This document shows, in pieces, positions 49,055 through 57,386 of a DNA stretch of 64,000 nt (the stretch's first letter is position 1; each line of letters starts with the position of its first letter). The notes under the pieces are model-generated. The model saw only the letters and a list, made by a program, of their open reading frames with translations. It had not been told where the DNA came from and searched no databases. A program made the translations under genes and the position numbers. The stretch is from Chelativorans salis (GTDB taxonomy: Bacteria > Pseudomonadota > Alphaproteobacteria > Rhizobiales > Rhizobiaceae): NCBI RefSeq assembly GCF_025336525.1, contig NZ_JAOCZP010000012.1, forward strand, positions 62,001-126,000, written 5' to 3'.

Positions 49055-50377
49055 TCAACCTATCCAGGCAGGGAAAAACAGCACGAGCGCCGGAAACGCA
49101 ACGATGATTGCAACACGCAAGAGCTCGACAGCAAAAAAGGGGAATGCACCCTTGAAGGTCTCCATCATCGGAACATCTTTGGCCATGGCGTTGATGACGA
49201 AAACATTCATCCCCACCGGAGGCGTTATCAGCCCCAACTCAACCACGATCAAGGCCAGAATGCCAAACCACATCTTGGTTTCATTCTCTGTCAGCCCGAA
49301 GTTCAACTCGGAAATCACCGGCCAAAAAAAAGGCAAGGTCAGCAGGACGATTGAGAGGGAATCCATAAACATTCCGAGAACAATCAGAGCGATAAGGACG
49401 AGCAACAGCAGGAAGTAGGGAGGCAGTCCTGATTCGAGCATCACTTGTGCCGCCGCTTGCGGCACTCCGCCTCGCGACATGAATATTTCCAGAAGCTCCG
49501 CGCCCAGGACGATGAGATAAATCATACCCGCATTTTTCGCGGTGGCGAGAATGGCCTCGATTATGTCTTCTAGCGTCAGGAGCCCGGTGACGAAGCCGTA
49601 AGCGAGAACAAGGAACACGCCGATCGAAGCGGCGGCTGTCGCGGTATAGAAACCGGCATACATGCCGCCTAGCATGATCCCGAAAACAAGTATAACAGGT
49701 ACAGCTCCAAGCGTCGCCGAAACCAGTTCTTTCCGAGTGACGACACTGCCTTTCGGCCCCGCATTTGGGACAAACAAGGTGTAGAACCAAATTGTAGCGA
49801 CAAAGAAAAGCACTGCGAGCAGGCTGGGGAACATCGCCGCGGAGAACATCTGGATGATGTTGGCCTCGACGATCACCGAATAGACGACGAGAACAATCGA
49901 GGGTGGGATGAGAATGCCCAGTGTGCCGCCTGCCGCCAACGTGCCGGTCGCGAGCGCGGAAGAATAATTGTAACGTCGCAATTCGGGCAGCGCGACCTTG
50001 CCCATTGTCGATGCGGTGGCCAGTGAAGAACCGCAAACGGCTCCGAAGCCTGCGCAAGCGGCAATCGCTGCCATCGCCACCCCGCCCCGGAAATGGCCAA
50101 GCCATGCATTTGCGGCCCTGAACAGGCCGTAGGACAAGTTGGACCTGGATGCGAGGTGCCCCATCAGGATGAACAGGGGCACCACCGATAGATCGTAATT
50201 TGAGAAGGTGCCGTAAGCCAGCGACTTCATCTGCGAGAGCAATATTGCGGGCCCGGACAGCATCCAAATGCCGGCCAGTCCAACGGCTGTCATCGCGTAG
50301 GCAATTGGCACACGGACTGCGATAAGCCCTACAAGGGCAACAACGCCCATTATTCCGACTAGAAATTCGCCGTCCAC
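49055..50377 (-). CDS. TRAP transporter large permease (DctM family)
   Basis: A 440-aa inner-membrane protein with about 12 hydrophobic helices, typical of the TRAP large subunit: VGLIAVRVPIAYAMTAVGLAG near the start, the conserved PLFILMGHLASRSNLSYGLF, GTLGILIPPSIVLVVY and GLITPPVGMNVFVINAMAKD. It forms the sodium-coupled channel with the DctQ-like subunit encoded 47 bases upstream. Substrate specificity lies in the DctP-like protein. It is the last transporter gene of the cluster; a weak CTTTG/CAAAG dyad follows at about 48905-48920. Confidence 0.95.
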   Translation of the reverse strand: MDGEFLVGIMGVVALVGLIAVRVPIAYAMTAVGLAGIWMLSGPAILLSQMKSLAYGTFSNYDLSVVPLFILMGHLASRSNLSYGLFRAANAWLGHFRGGVAMAAIAACAGFGAVCGSSLATASTMGKVALPELRRYNYSSALATGTLAAGGTLGILIPPSIVLVVYSVIVEANIIQMFSAAMFPSLLAVLFFVATIWFYTLFVPNAGPKGSVVTRKELVSATLGAVPVILVFGIMLGGMYAGFYTATAAASIGVFLVLAYGFVTGLLTLEDIIEAILATAKNAGMIYLIVLGAELLEIFMSRGGVPQAAAQVMLESGLPPYFLLLLVLIALIVLGMFMDSLSIVLLTLPFFWPVISELNFGLTENETKMWFGILALIVVELGLITPPVGMNVFVINAMAKDVPMMETFKGAFPFFAVELLRVAIIVAFPALVLFFPAWIG

Positions 50378-50424
50378 GGCACTCCCCCGAAATTTATGCG
50401 ACCAGCTAGCGCAACGCCTGTTGC

Positions 50425-50958
50425 CTAGCTGCTCATTCCTGCCTCGACTTCCTCGGGCAGTTTTCCCTGCTTTGCCTGAATGAGATTCGCTATTGCCGCC
50501 AAAGCGAACAGCAGCAATGAAACAAGGGTCGGGACGTAGGCATACCAGATAGGAATCTGATAGATCGCCGTTGTCTCCCGATATTCATAGACGTCTTCAA
50601 ACCCGGCACTCATGCGCCAAAGCAAAAAGAGCGCCCAGGCCAATCCGAACAGCGCGCCTACACCGCCAAGAAAGACAATCACACGCCTCTCAAGGCCCGC
50701 GGTGAAAATATCAGCGGTCACGTTCGAGCCTGAAATCTGGCAATACGGTACCGCCATGAACATTGAGACGGCCGCCCCCATCTGTACCAGTTCATAGACG
50801 CCTGGTACGGGCTTGTTGATCAGCGCCGCCATCACGACGCTGACCACATTGACGGCCACGAGCGCGAAGAGAACGACGCCACCGCCGAGCGCCCACCATT
50901 TACAGATATTGCGCGTCAACGAGACGAAGATATCCTGTCGGGAAGTCGCGGCCGCCAT
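50425..50958 (-). CDS. TRAP transporter small permease (DctQ family)
   Basis: A 177-aa protein with four transmembrane helices (WALGGGVVLFALVAVNVVSVVMAAL, YELVQMGAAVSMFMAVPYCQ, VIVFLGGVGALFGLAWALFLLW, PIWYAYVPTLVSLLLFALAAIANL). The block PGVYELVQMGAAVSMFMAV is the conserved core of DctQ proteins. It lies between the binding-protein gene (26 bp gap) and the large permease. Confidence 0.93.
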   Translation of the reverse strand: MAAATSRQDIFVSLTRNICKWWALGGGVVLFALVAVNVVSVVMAALINKPVPGVYELVQMGAAVSMFMAVPYCQISGSNVTADIFTAGLERRVIVFLGGVGALFGLAWALFLLWRMSAGFEDVYEYRETTAIYQIPIWYAYVPTLVSLLLFALAAIANLIQAKQGKLPEEVEAGMSS

Positions 50959-50984
50959 TTTGGAACACCTATGCTTAGGGTAGC

Positions 50985-52079
50985 CTATTTCGAATGTGCA
51001 GCGATTTTTTCCTGCGCCGCCTTGACCAGATTCTCAGCATCAATGCCGTTTGAACCGGCTTCTTCGATCCAACGACTGACCACGGTGTCCATGGCGGCGG
51101 TGAACGCCGCGCTTCCTTCCGGGGTCAAATTGATGTGGCTATTGCCCGCATCCCCGATGATCTTCAGGCCCACCGTCTCGAAGCTGGCCCAAATCTGGCC
51201 AACTTCGCGCAACCAATCCTCATCGGAATTGTCGAGGAATGCCTTCTGAATATCCTCGGGCAGGCCGTTCCAGCGATCGAGATTCATGGAAACCTGAAAG
51301 ACGCTCGTGCCTAACCGTCCGCCATCGGCAAGTTCGATCTGATAATCGGTCAAATCCTGCAGCTGAAGGGCGGGCACGATTTCAAACGGAACCAGACCGC
51401 CATCGACCACGCCCCGCGACAGAGCCTGAGGGAAATCGGGAACAGGCATGGAGACAGGATTCGCACCCAACGCCTCGACGACCCAAGCTCCGGTTCTGGT
51501 TGGGGTCCTGAGCGTCTTACCCTGAAGATCGGACGGCGAGTGAACTTCAGTATCCACAGTATGAATTGCCTGCCCGGCGTGCACATGCTGGAACAGAACC
51601 TTTACGCCGACATGCTCTTCGGCAAGATACTCATCGAACAGTTCGGCAAGCGCCAGGTTTGTGGCGACCGGGTCGTTGAAGTGGACATTCGGCAACTCGA
51701 ACACTTCCGTGCGTGGAAACAGGCCCGGAGTGTAGCCGTTCAAGGTCCAAACCAAATCCACCACGCCGTCGCGAGCCTGCCGGATCAGTTCGGGGGGTGT
51801 CCCTCCGAGGGACATTGCGGGGTAGATTTCGATCTTTACCCGCCCGTCGGAGGCTTCCTCTATCCGCTTCGCCCAAGGCTCCAGCATCGCATGATGCGCG
51901 GGCGCCTTGGGACCGAGGAAGTGATGTAGGTTAAAGGTGAACTCCTGTGCCACCGAAGGCATCACCATCAGGGCCACTGCGCCGAAGGCGCCCAAGACAA
52001 GGCCCTGTTTACACTGTAACCAGCCCGTCAGCGAAGGGTGCCCCCTCGATTTTGTTCCATTCGATATGCAGCTAGACAT
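50985..52079 (-). CDS. TRAP transporter substrate-binding protein (DctP family)
   Basis: Periplasmic binding protein, 364 aa, with a signal peptide (GLVLGAFGAVALMVMPSVAQ). Recognisable TRAP motifs: FNLHHFLGPKAPAHHAMLEPWAKRIEEAS, the IEIYPAMSLGGTPPELIRQA start of domain 2, and GKTLRTPTRTGAWVVEALGANPV, which holds the carboxylate-binding Arg. The start at 52079 is preceded by AGGGAGGAAGACC. It starts 49 bases after the benzoylformate decarboxylase stop, in the same operon, so the ligand is probably an aromatic carboxylate such as mandelate, benzoylformate or a hydroxybenzoate. Confidence 0.93.
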   Translation of the reverse strand: MSSCISNGTKSRGHPSLTGWLQCKQGLVLGAFGAVALMVMPSVAQEFTFNLHHFLGPKAPAHHAMLEPWAKRIEEASDGRVKIEIYPAMSLGGTPPELIRQARDGVVDLVWTLNGYTPGLFPRTEVFELPNVHFNDPVATNLALAELFDEYLAEEHVGVKVLFQHVHAGQAIHTVDTEVHSPSDLQGKTLRTPTRTGAWVVEALGANPVSMPVPDFPQALSRGVVDGGLVPFEIVPALQLQDLTDYQIELADGGRLGTSVFQVSMNLDRWNGLPEDIQKAFLDNSDEDWLREVGQIWASFETVGLKIIGDAGNSHINLTPEGSAAFTAAMDTVVSRWIEEAGSNGIDAENLVKAAQEKIAAHSK

Positions 52080-52128
52080 GGTCTTCCTCCCTTTGTTCAA
52101 CACGTTGCGTACGGTTCCTCCACACGGC

Positions 52129-53745
52129 CTAGTAGAGTATGTGAACTTCCGGATCGACGACGACCTCCAGAAGCCTCGGCCCCGTGCTCTCCAAATTTTT
52201 CCTCAAGGCGTCCTCCAACTCGGCGGAAGTCCGTACCCGTTGCGCGGGGCACCCCATGGACTTCGCCAGGTGGAGGAAATCCAATCCCTGCACATCGATG
52301 CCCGGGACATCCTGCACCTGCAGCGTGCGACTGAACGAGCGCATGGCGCCGTAGCCACCATTGTTCAGGACCAGAACGGTGAGATTCACATTGTGCTGGA
52401 TGGCGGTCCACAAAGCCTGGGGCGAATACATGAACGAGCCGTCACCAATGACACACACGATCTTCTGCTCGGGCCTGGCAAGACCGAGGCCGACAGCGCC
52501 GGGCAGACCATAACCAAGCCCGCCACTCGACATCGTGTAGAAGCCGCCCCATTCTCGAATGCGGACGAAGTCTTGCATGATGGGCCGGGTGGACGGCGAC
52601 TCCTCTATCATGACCATTCCAGGCGCCCAGAGTTTTCCCAGACAGTAGAAGAAATACGCCGGCGTGATTTCCTTGACGACCTTTGGGCTTTTTGGCGGAC
52701 TTTTCATGCTGCCCGCCGGATTTATGGTCTCGGGCAGAAGCGCCGCCAGTGCGGGTATGCTGAATTTCAGGCTGCCGAGAATACTCAGGCCCAAAGGCGC
52801 GGATGCGGCGGTCAAGTGGTCGGTCGTCAAGTGAAAAAGCGATATATCGCTCTCTACCAGCCGGGATTGCCCGGACACGTGATACGTGAAGACCGGCGCG
52901 CCGATGACGCCGACGGCGTCGTATTTCTCCAGCGCCTCGGAGACCTTTTCGGGTGCCGCGGGCAGGAAGCCCGCGAAAAGAGGATGGTCTTCCGGAAACA
53001 CGACCCGGGCCGCGAACGGGGCCGCAAGCACGGGGATGTTCATCCGCTCCGCAAGCCCGACCAGTGCCCGCCCGGCGTCCTCTTCGTCGACTTCGGGCCC
53101 CACAACCAGGACGGGAGCCTTGGCGCCGAGCAGCATGGCCGCCGCCTTCTCGATCAGCGACGGGTCCGGCGCAGTATCAATTGAGATCTCGCGGTCCCTC
53201 ACCCGCCGGCAGCGCGCCGCCCAGTCGTCCACCGGAACGGATACGAATGTGGGGCCCCAGGGCCGCTGCATGGCAATGCGGTAGGCCTGCGCGATCGCCG
53301 CGGGAACGTCTTCGGGACGCGCCGGCTCGATGCTGTATTTCACATAGGGCTTCGGAAAGCTCGGCGCGTCTGTCGCGCCGAGAAAGGGCTGATTCAACAA
53401 CAGATCACGCGATTGCTGTCCGGCGATGATCACCATCGGCGCGCGATTCTTGTACGCCGTGAACACATTGCCAAGCGAATGGCCGAGGCCGGCGGCGGAA
53501 TGGAGATTCACGAAGGCGGCTTTCCCGGTAGCCCGCGCATAGCCGTCGGCCATGCCGACGACGGATGCTTCCTGCAGTGCCAGAACATACCGTATGTCGC
53601 TCGGCCAGCGGTCCAGCATCGGCAATTCCGTGGAGCCCGGATTCCCGAAAAACGTATCCACGCCGACCGAGCGGAGAAAATCGAAGGTTGCTTCCCGGAC
53701 AGTTGTCCAGTCGGAACGCGTTTCAGATGTGCTTTGCAGATTCAT
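52129..53745 (-). CDS. mdlC: Benzoylformate decarboxylase-like TPP enzyme
   Basis: A 538-aa thiamine-diphosphate decarboxylase expected to turn benzoylformate (or a ring-hydroxylated form) into the benzaldehyde plus CO2. The N-terminus has TFFGNPGSTELPMLD with the catalytic Ser/Glu region and FVNLHSAAGLGHSLGNVFTA, where NLHSAAG contains the active-site histidine typical of benzoylformate decarboxylase. The PP domain carries VIGDGSFMYSPQALWTAIQH followed by VLNNGGYGAM. It lies between the aldehyde dehydrogenase and TRAP genes. A mandelate dehydrogenase is not seen in the window, so benzoylformate itself or another donor may be the entry point. Confidence 0.87.
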   Translation of the reverse strand: MNLQSTSETRSDWTTVREATFDFLRSVGVDTFFGNPGSTELPMLDRWPSDIRYVLALQEASVVGMADGYARATGKAAFVNLHSAAGLGHSLGNVFTAYKNRAPMVIIAGQQSRDLLLNQPFLGATDAPSFPKPYVKYSIEPARPEDVPAAIAQAYRIAMQRPWGPTFVSVPVDDWAARCRRVRDREISIDTAPDPSLIEKAAAMLLGAKAPVLVVGPEVDEEDAGRALVGLAERMNIPVLAAPFAARVVFPEDHPLFAGFLPAAPEKVSEALEKYDAVGVIGAPVFTYHVSGQSRLVESDISLFHLTTDHLTAASAPLGLSILGSLKFSIPALAALLPETINPAGSMKSPPKSPKVVKEITPAYFFYCLGKLWAPGMVMIEESPSTRPIMQDFVRIREWGGFYTMSSGGLGYGLPGAVGLGLARPEQKIVCVIGDGSFMYSPQALWTAIQHNVNLTVLVLNNGGYGAMRSFSRTLQVQDVPGIDVQGLDFLHLAKSMGCPAQRVRTSAELEDALRKNLESTGPRLLEVVVDPEVHILY

Positions 53746-53836
53746 GGGCCGCAAGATTCTCTATGTATTTGGAGTCAAAGCCGGGAGCCGGCGGGTCGGA
53801 TGATGACACCGCCAGTCCAACCAGCCAGGGCATGGC

Positions 53837-55285
53837 TTAGAACGGATAGTGCTGATGAGGATCCTCGATGGTGATCCAGCGCAATTCCGTGAACTGCTCC
53901 ACACCGGACTGGCCGCCGAATTTTCCGTAACCGGACGCCTTTGTCCCGCCGAACGGCATCTGGGCCTCATCGGCAACCGTCGGGCCATTGATATGGCAGA
54001 TGCCGGAGTCGATTGCCTCCGCGACGCGAAGCGTTTCGTTGATATCGGAGCCGAATACCGAGGCGGCGAGGCCGTAGGAACTGTCGTTGGCCAATTCGAT
54101 GGCGTGCTCGGTATCCCTTGCGCGCAAGACCGCCACGATCGGGCCAAAACTTTCTTCGCTGTAAAGCTCCATGTCCTTGACGACACCGTCGACAATCGTC
54201 GCAGGCATGATCGTTCCGCTTTCGGGAACGCCGCCCGTAGCGACCTTCGCCCCTTTGTTCTCGGCATCTTCGACAAGAGAGCGAACGTTCTCGATGATGT
54301 CGGCATCGACCACCGACCCAAGCACCACATTCTGGGCGGGATCTCCGTACGGAAGCGACTTGGCCTTTTCAACGAAGCGCTTGACGAACTCGGCCGCAAT
54401 GGACTCGTCGACGATCACGCGCTCTGTCGACATGCAGATCTGGCCCTGGTTCATGAATGCGCCGAATGCCGCCGCGTTCACCGCCGCGTCGATATCCGCA
54501 TCCTTGAGCACAATCATCGGCGCCTTTCCGCCGAGCTCGAGCAGAACCGGCTTTAGATGCTTTCCGGCCTGTTCCGCAACGATGCGCCCGACACGGGTCG
54601 AACCCGTGAAGTTGATGCGCTTGACATTCGGATGCGCGATGAGCGCGGAAACGACTTCGGGCGCACCTTCAGCAGAGTGGGTCACGACATTGATCACCCC
54701 CTTCGGCAGCCCACCCCGCTCGAAGATCTCGCCGATCATGCGGTGCGTGTGCGGGCACCGTTCCGATGCTTTTAGAATGACGCTGTTTCCGCAAGCGATC
54801 GGCATGACGACAGCCCGGACGCTGAGAATAATCGGCGCGTTCCAGGGCGCCATGCCCACCAGAACGCCGACCGGACGCCGCACCGCCATGGCCAGGCTGC
54901 CCGGCTTGTCGCTGGGGATGACCTCGCCCTTGAGCTGCGTCGTCATTGCTGCCGCTTCGCGGATCATTCCTGCCGCGAGCTTGACGTTGAAGCCGAGCCA
55001 GATCTTCGTGGCGCCGGTTTCCCCGGCCGCGACTTCCATGAACTCGGACGCTGCCGCCTCGAATTCGTCCGCGACTTTGAGAAGGATTGCCCGCCGCGCG
55101 CTTGGGCCAACCTTCGACCACGTTTTGAATGCCTCGGACGCACACGCAACGGCATTGTCCACATCGGCTTTGGTAGCCGCCGGCGCAGTCGTGACGACTT
55201 CGCACGAGATCGGGTTCCTGCGCTCAAAGTAGTTCGAGTTGCTGGAAGCAACGAACTCACCACCTAAAAGCATATCGATTTTCAT
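53837..55285 (-). CDS. Aldehyde dehydrogenase (benzaldehyde/vanillin type)
   Basis: A 482-aa NAD(P)-dependent dehydrogenase. Cofactor loop FTGSTRVGRIVAEQA, catalytic Glu in LELGGKAPMIV and catalytic Cys in GAFMNQGQICMSTERVIV are intact; the end KASGYGKFGGQSGVEQFTELRWI is typical of salicylaldehyde/benzaldehyde/vanillin dehydrogenases. It should oxidise the aldehyde released by the decarboxylase encoded 91 bases downstream. An AT-rich region with a 9-bp inverted repeat lies 79-108 bp upstream of its start, so a second promoter within the cluster begins here. Confidence 0.93.
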   Translation of the reverse strand: MKIDMLLGGEFVASSNSNYFERRNPISCEVVTTAPAATKADVDNAVACASEAFKTWSKVGPSARRAILLKVADEFEAAASEFMEVAAGETGATKIWLGFNVKLAAGMIREAAAMTTQLKGEVIPSDKPGSLAMAVRRPVGVLVGMAPWNAPIILSVRAVVMPIACGNSVILKASERCPHTHRMIGEIFERGGLPKGVINVVTHSAEGAPEVVSALIAHPNVKRINFTGSTRVGRIVAEQAGKHLKPVLLELGGKAPMIVLKDADIDAAVNAAAFGAFMNQGQICMSTERVIVDESIAAEFVKRFVEKAKSLPYGDPAQNVVLGSVVDADIIENVRSLVEDAENKGAKVATGGVPESGTIMPATIVDGVVKDMELYSEESFGPIVAVLRARDTEHAIELANDSSYGLAASVFGSDINETLRVAEAIDSGICHINGPTVADEAQMPFGGTKASGYGKFGGQSGVEQFTELRWITIEDPHQHYPF

Positions 55286-55363
55286 CGCTTCCTCCCTTTG
55301 GTCGCAGATGGCCGGGGTTTGGATCGCCCCCGATCTGCTCGAACATGGTCTAATTGAAGTTAT

Positions 55364-55393
55364 CTATATTAGCAATACAAAGGTCTAATATAG
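55364..55393. promoter_or_regulatory. AT-rich palindrome, candidate operator before the aldehyde dehydrogenase gene
   Basis: CTATATTAG (55364-55372) and CTAATATAG (55385-55393) form a perfect 9-bp inverted repeat with a 12-base spacer, centres 21 bp (two helical turns) apart. GGTCTAAT also occurs twice in direct orientation (55347-55354, 55382-55389). The position in the 167-base promoter gap suggests IclR or AraC binding. Confidence 0.5.
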
Positions 55394-55452
55394 GTGCGAT
55401 GCCCTGCCGCAAGACTGTTCCCGATGGGTCGCCATAACGATGGCGTTCGGCA

Positions 55453-56301
55453 TCAGGGGTCCCGCGCCGTTGGCGTCAGGACGAAATCGAAATGCGAGCA
55501 CCACTCCGTTTCGCCTCCGACATGCTCGAACGGAGCGACCAACGTTTCTTTCACGCCGAACACCGTATCGGAGGTGATGTAGGGGTCGTCGCCGACGAAT
55601 GTGTGGGTCACGAGTTTCTGGTATCCAGGGGCGGTCACCAGGAAATGCATGTGCGCCGGCCGATAGGGGTGCCGTCCCAGCGCCCTCAGCATCTTGCCGA
55701 CCGGCCCGTCATCGGGGATGGGATAGCTCACGGGCTTGATGCCGATGAAGCTGTACCTGCCGCCCTCGCCGGTCGTGAAGATGCCGCGGTTGTTCCATTT
55801 CGGCTGGATACCCGGCTGCTGTACGTCGTAGAACCCTTCGGCGTTGTCGGACCAGACATCGATCTTGGCGCCCTCGATCGGCTCACCTTGAAGATCGACG
55901 ACGCGCCCCTCGTAGAGGCAGGTCTCCCCCTTTCCGTCGAGCGAGATGTTCTCCCCCATCGCCCGCTCCGGCGCACCGGCCACGTGGAAAGGGCCAAAGA
56001 CAGTATTCTCCGTCGCGCCCACAGGACGGCGATTGTTCATGGCGTCGACCAGCATCGAGAAGCCGAGGACATCCGACAGCAGGATGAATTCCTGACGCTC
56101 GCCCGAGCATATCTGGCCGGTCTTCGTCAGGAAATCGATACCAATGTCCCACTCCTCCTGGGTCGGATGAATCTCCTTGGCAAAATTGTGCAGGTGCTTG
56201 GTCAGGCACGCCATCACCTCCTTCAGCCGCGGATCCACGTCGCTACCCATGCGGGCGTTGACGGCCTCGACTGAACCTTCCTCGGTGAAAAACTGTGTCA
56301 T
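55453..56301 (-). CDS. Intradiol ring-cleavage dioxygenase (hydroxyquinol/catechol 1,2-dioxygenase)
   Basis: A 282-aa non-haem Fe(III) enzyme cleaving between the two ring hydroxyls. The four iron ligands are visible: Tyr158 (EGFYDVQQ), Tyr193 (KPVSYPIPDDGPVG), His217 and His219 (RPAHMHFLV). The N-terminal helical dimerisation domain (EVMACLTKHLHNFAKEIHPT) fits hydroxyquinol dioxygenases. Since maleylacetate reductase follows 14 bases upstream in the same operon, hydroxyquinol is the more likely substrate than catechol, giving maleylacetate. The start at 56301 follows GGGAGGTTCGAG. Confidence 0.92.
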   Translation of the reverse strand: MTQFFTEEGSVEAVNARMGSDVDPRLKEVMACLTKHLHNFAKEIHPTQEEWDIGIDFLTKTGQICSGERQEFILLSDVLGFSMLVDAMNNRRPVGATENTVFGPFHVAGAPERAMGENISLDGKGETCLYEGRVVDLQGEPIEGAKIDVWSDNAEGFYDVQQPGIQPKWNNRGIFTTGEGGRYSFIGIKPVSYPIPDDGPVGKMLRALGRHPYRPAHMHFLVTAPGYQKLVTHTFVGDDPYITSDTVFGVKETLVAPFEHVGGETEWCSHFDFVLTPTARDP

Positions 56302-56314
56302 CTCGAACCTCCCG

Positions 56315-57382
56315 TTACGGACGCTTGCCCTCATAAGCGTCTTGCAGCAGCGCGCGCACCGCGTCGCGCTCGAAGGCACGCGGATTCCAGTAGGAATTCT
56401 GCACGGCAAGCTCGGCGACACGATCCAGATCGCTCTCCGACACGCCTAGCGATTTGAGCGCTAGCGGCGCCCCCAGCTTCTCGGCAAGGTCAAACAGCCC
56501 CCCGCCGGCGGTATCGCTTCCCAGAAGATCGGCGACCGGCCTGAGGCGATCGCCCGCAACGAATTCGTTGAATGCGGTGGTATGCGGCAGCACGATCGCG
56601 TGCGTTTCCGCATGAGGCAGATTCAAGGTGCCGCCGAGCGTGTGGCAGAGCTTGTGATGCAACGCCATCCCCACCTGGGCGAGCACCGTTCCGCAGAGCC
56701 AGGCTCCAAACAGCGTTTCTTCGCGCGCAACCACATCCGTCGGCGCCGCGATGACACGAGGCAGGCCCTCCGCGAAAGCACGGATGCCTTCCAACGCTAA
56801 CGCCGAGGAAAGCCGACTGGCATCCCGCGCATAGAGTCCCTCGACGGAGTGGGCCATGGCATTGAGCGCGCTTGTCACGGTCAGGTCCACCGGCAGCGTT
56901 GCGATCAGATCGGCATCGTAGACGACGACTTCCGGCTGAACTCCTGGTGATTTGAGAGTCGTCTTCACACCATTCTCGGTCTGGCCGAGCACCGGCGTCG
57001 CCTCGGAACCCGCATAGGTCGTGGGCAGGACGATCTGCGGCAGGTTGGTGCGGTACGCGATCGCTTTGCCGAGCCCGATGGTCGATCCGCCGCCGATAGC
57101 GATTGTGCAATCCGCCCTGCTCGCGCGGATCTCCGCCATCGCCTCTTCCGTGACCTCCACCGGTGTATGCATGGCGGCGCCTGAGAACAGGCCTGCGGCG
57201 CGGTCACCCAGCGACTGAACGATTTCCTGCCCTTGAGCGACCTGCTGCGGCGTTGTCAGGATCAATGCGCGCGAAACGCCCAGAGCGTCCATTTCCTGCC
57301 CGAGATCGCGGCGTGCGCCCCGTTCAAAGCGGACACGAACAACTTGCCCCGCAGGATCGAAACCAGCGTGAAAGACCGGCAT
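56315..57382 (-). CDS. Maleylacetate reductase (iron-type alcohol dehydrogenase family)
   Basis: A 355-aa NAD(P)H enzyme reducing maleylacetate to 3-oxoadipate. Motifs: IAIGGGSTIGLGKAIAYRTN (nucleotide binding), LPTTYAGSEATPVLGQTENG, and the metal-site-region NAMAHSVEGLYA and HHKLCHTLGGTLNLPHAETH with conserved histidines, all typical of MacA/TfdF-type enzymes. The start at 57382 lies four bases beyond the monooxygenase stop; the longer reading overlaps that gene. The pairing with the intradiol dioxygenase is the standard lower pathway for hydroxyquinol. Confidence 0.92.
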   Translation of the reverse strand: MPVFHAGFDPAGQVVRVRFERGARRDLGQEMDALGVSRALILTTPQQVAQGQEIVQSLGDRAAGLFSGAAMHTPVEVTEEAMAEIRASRADCTIAIGGGSTIGLGKAIAYRTNLPQIVLPTTYAGSEATPVLGQTENGVKTTLKSPGVQPEVVVYDADLIATLPVDLTVTSALNAMAHSVEGLYARDASRLSSALALEGIRAFAEGLPRVIAAPTDVVAREETLFGAWLCGTVLAQVGMALHHKLCHTLGGTLNLPHAETHAIVLPHTTAFNEFVAGDRLRPVADLLGSDTAGGGLFDLAEKLGAPLALKSLGVSESDLDRVAELAVQNSYWNPRAFERDAVRALLQDAYEGKRP

Positions 57383-57386
57383 CGGA

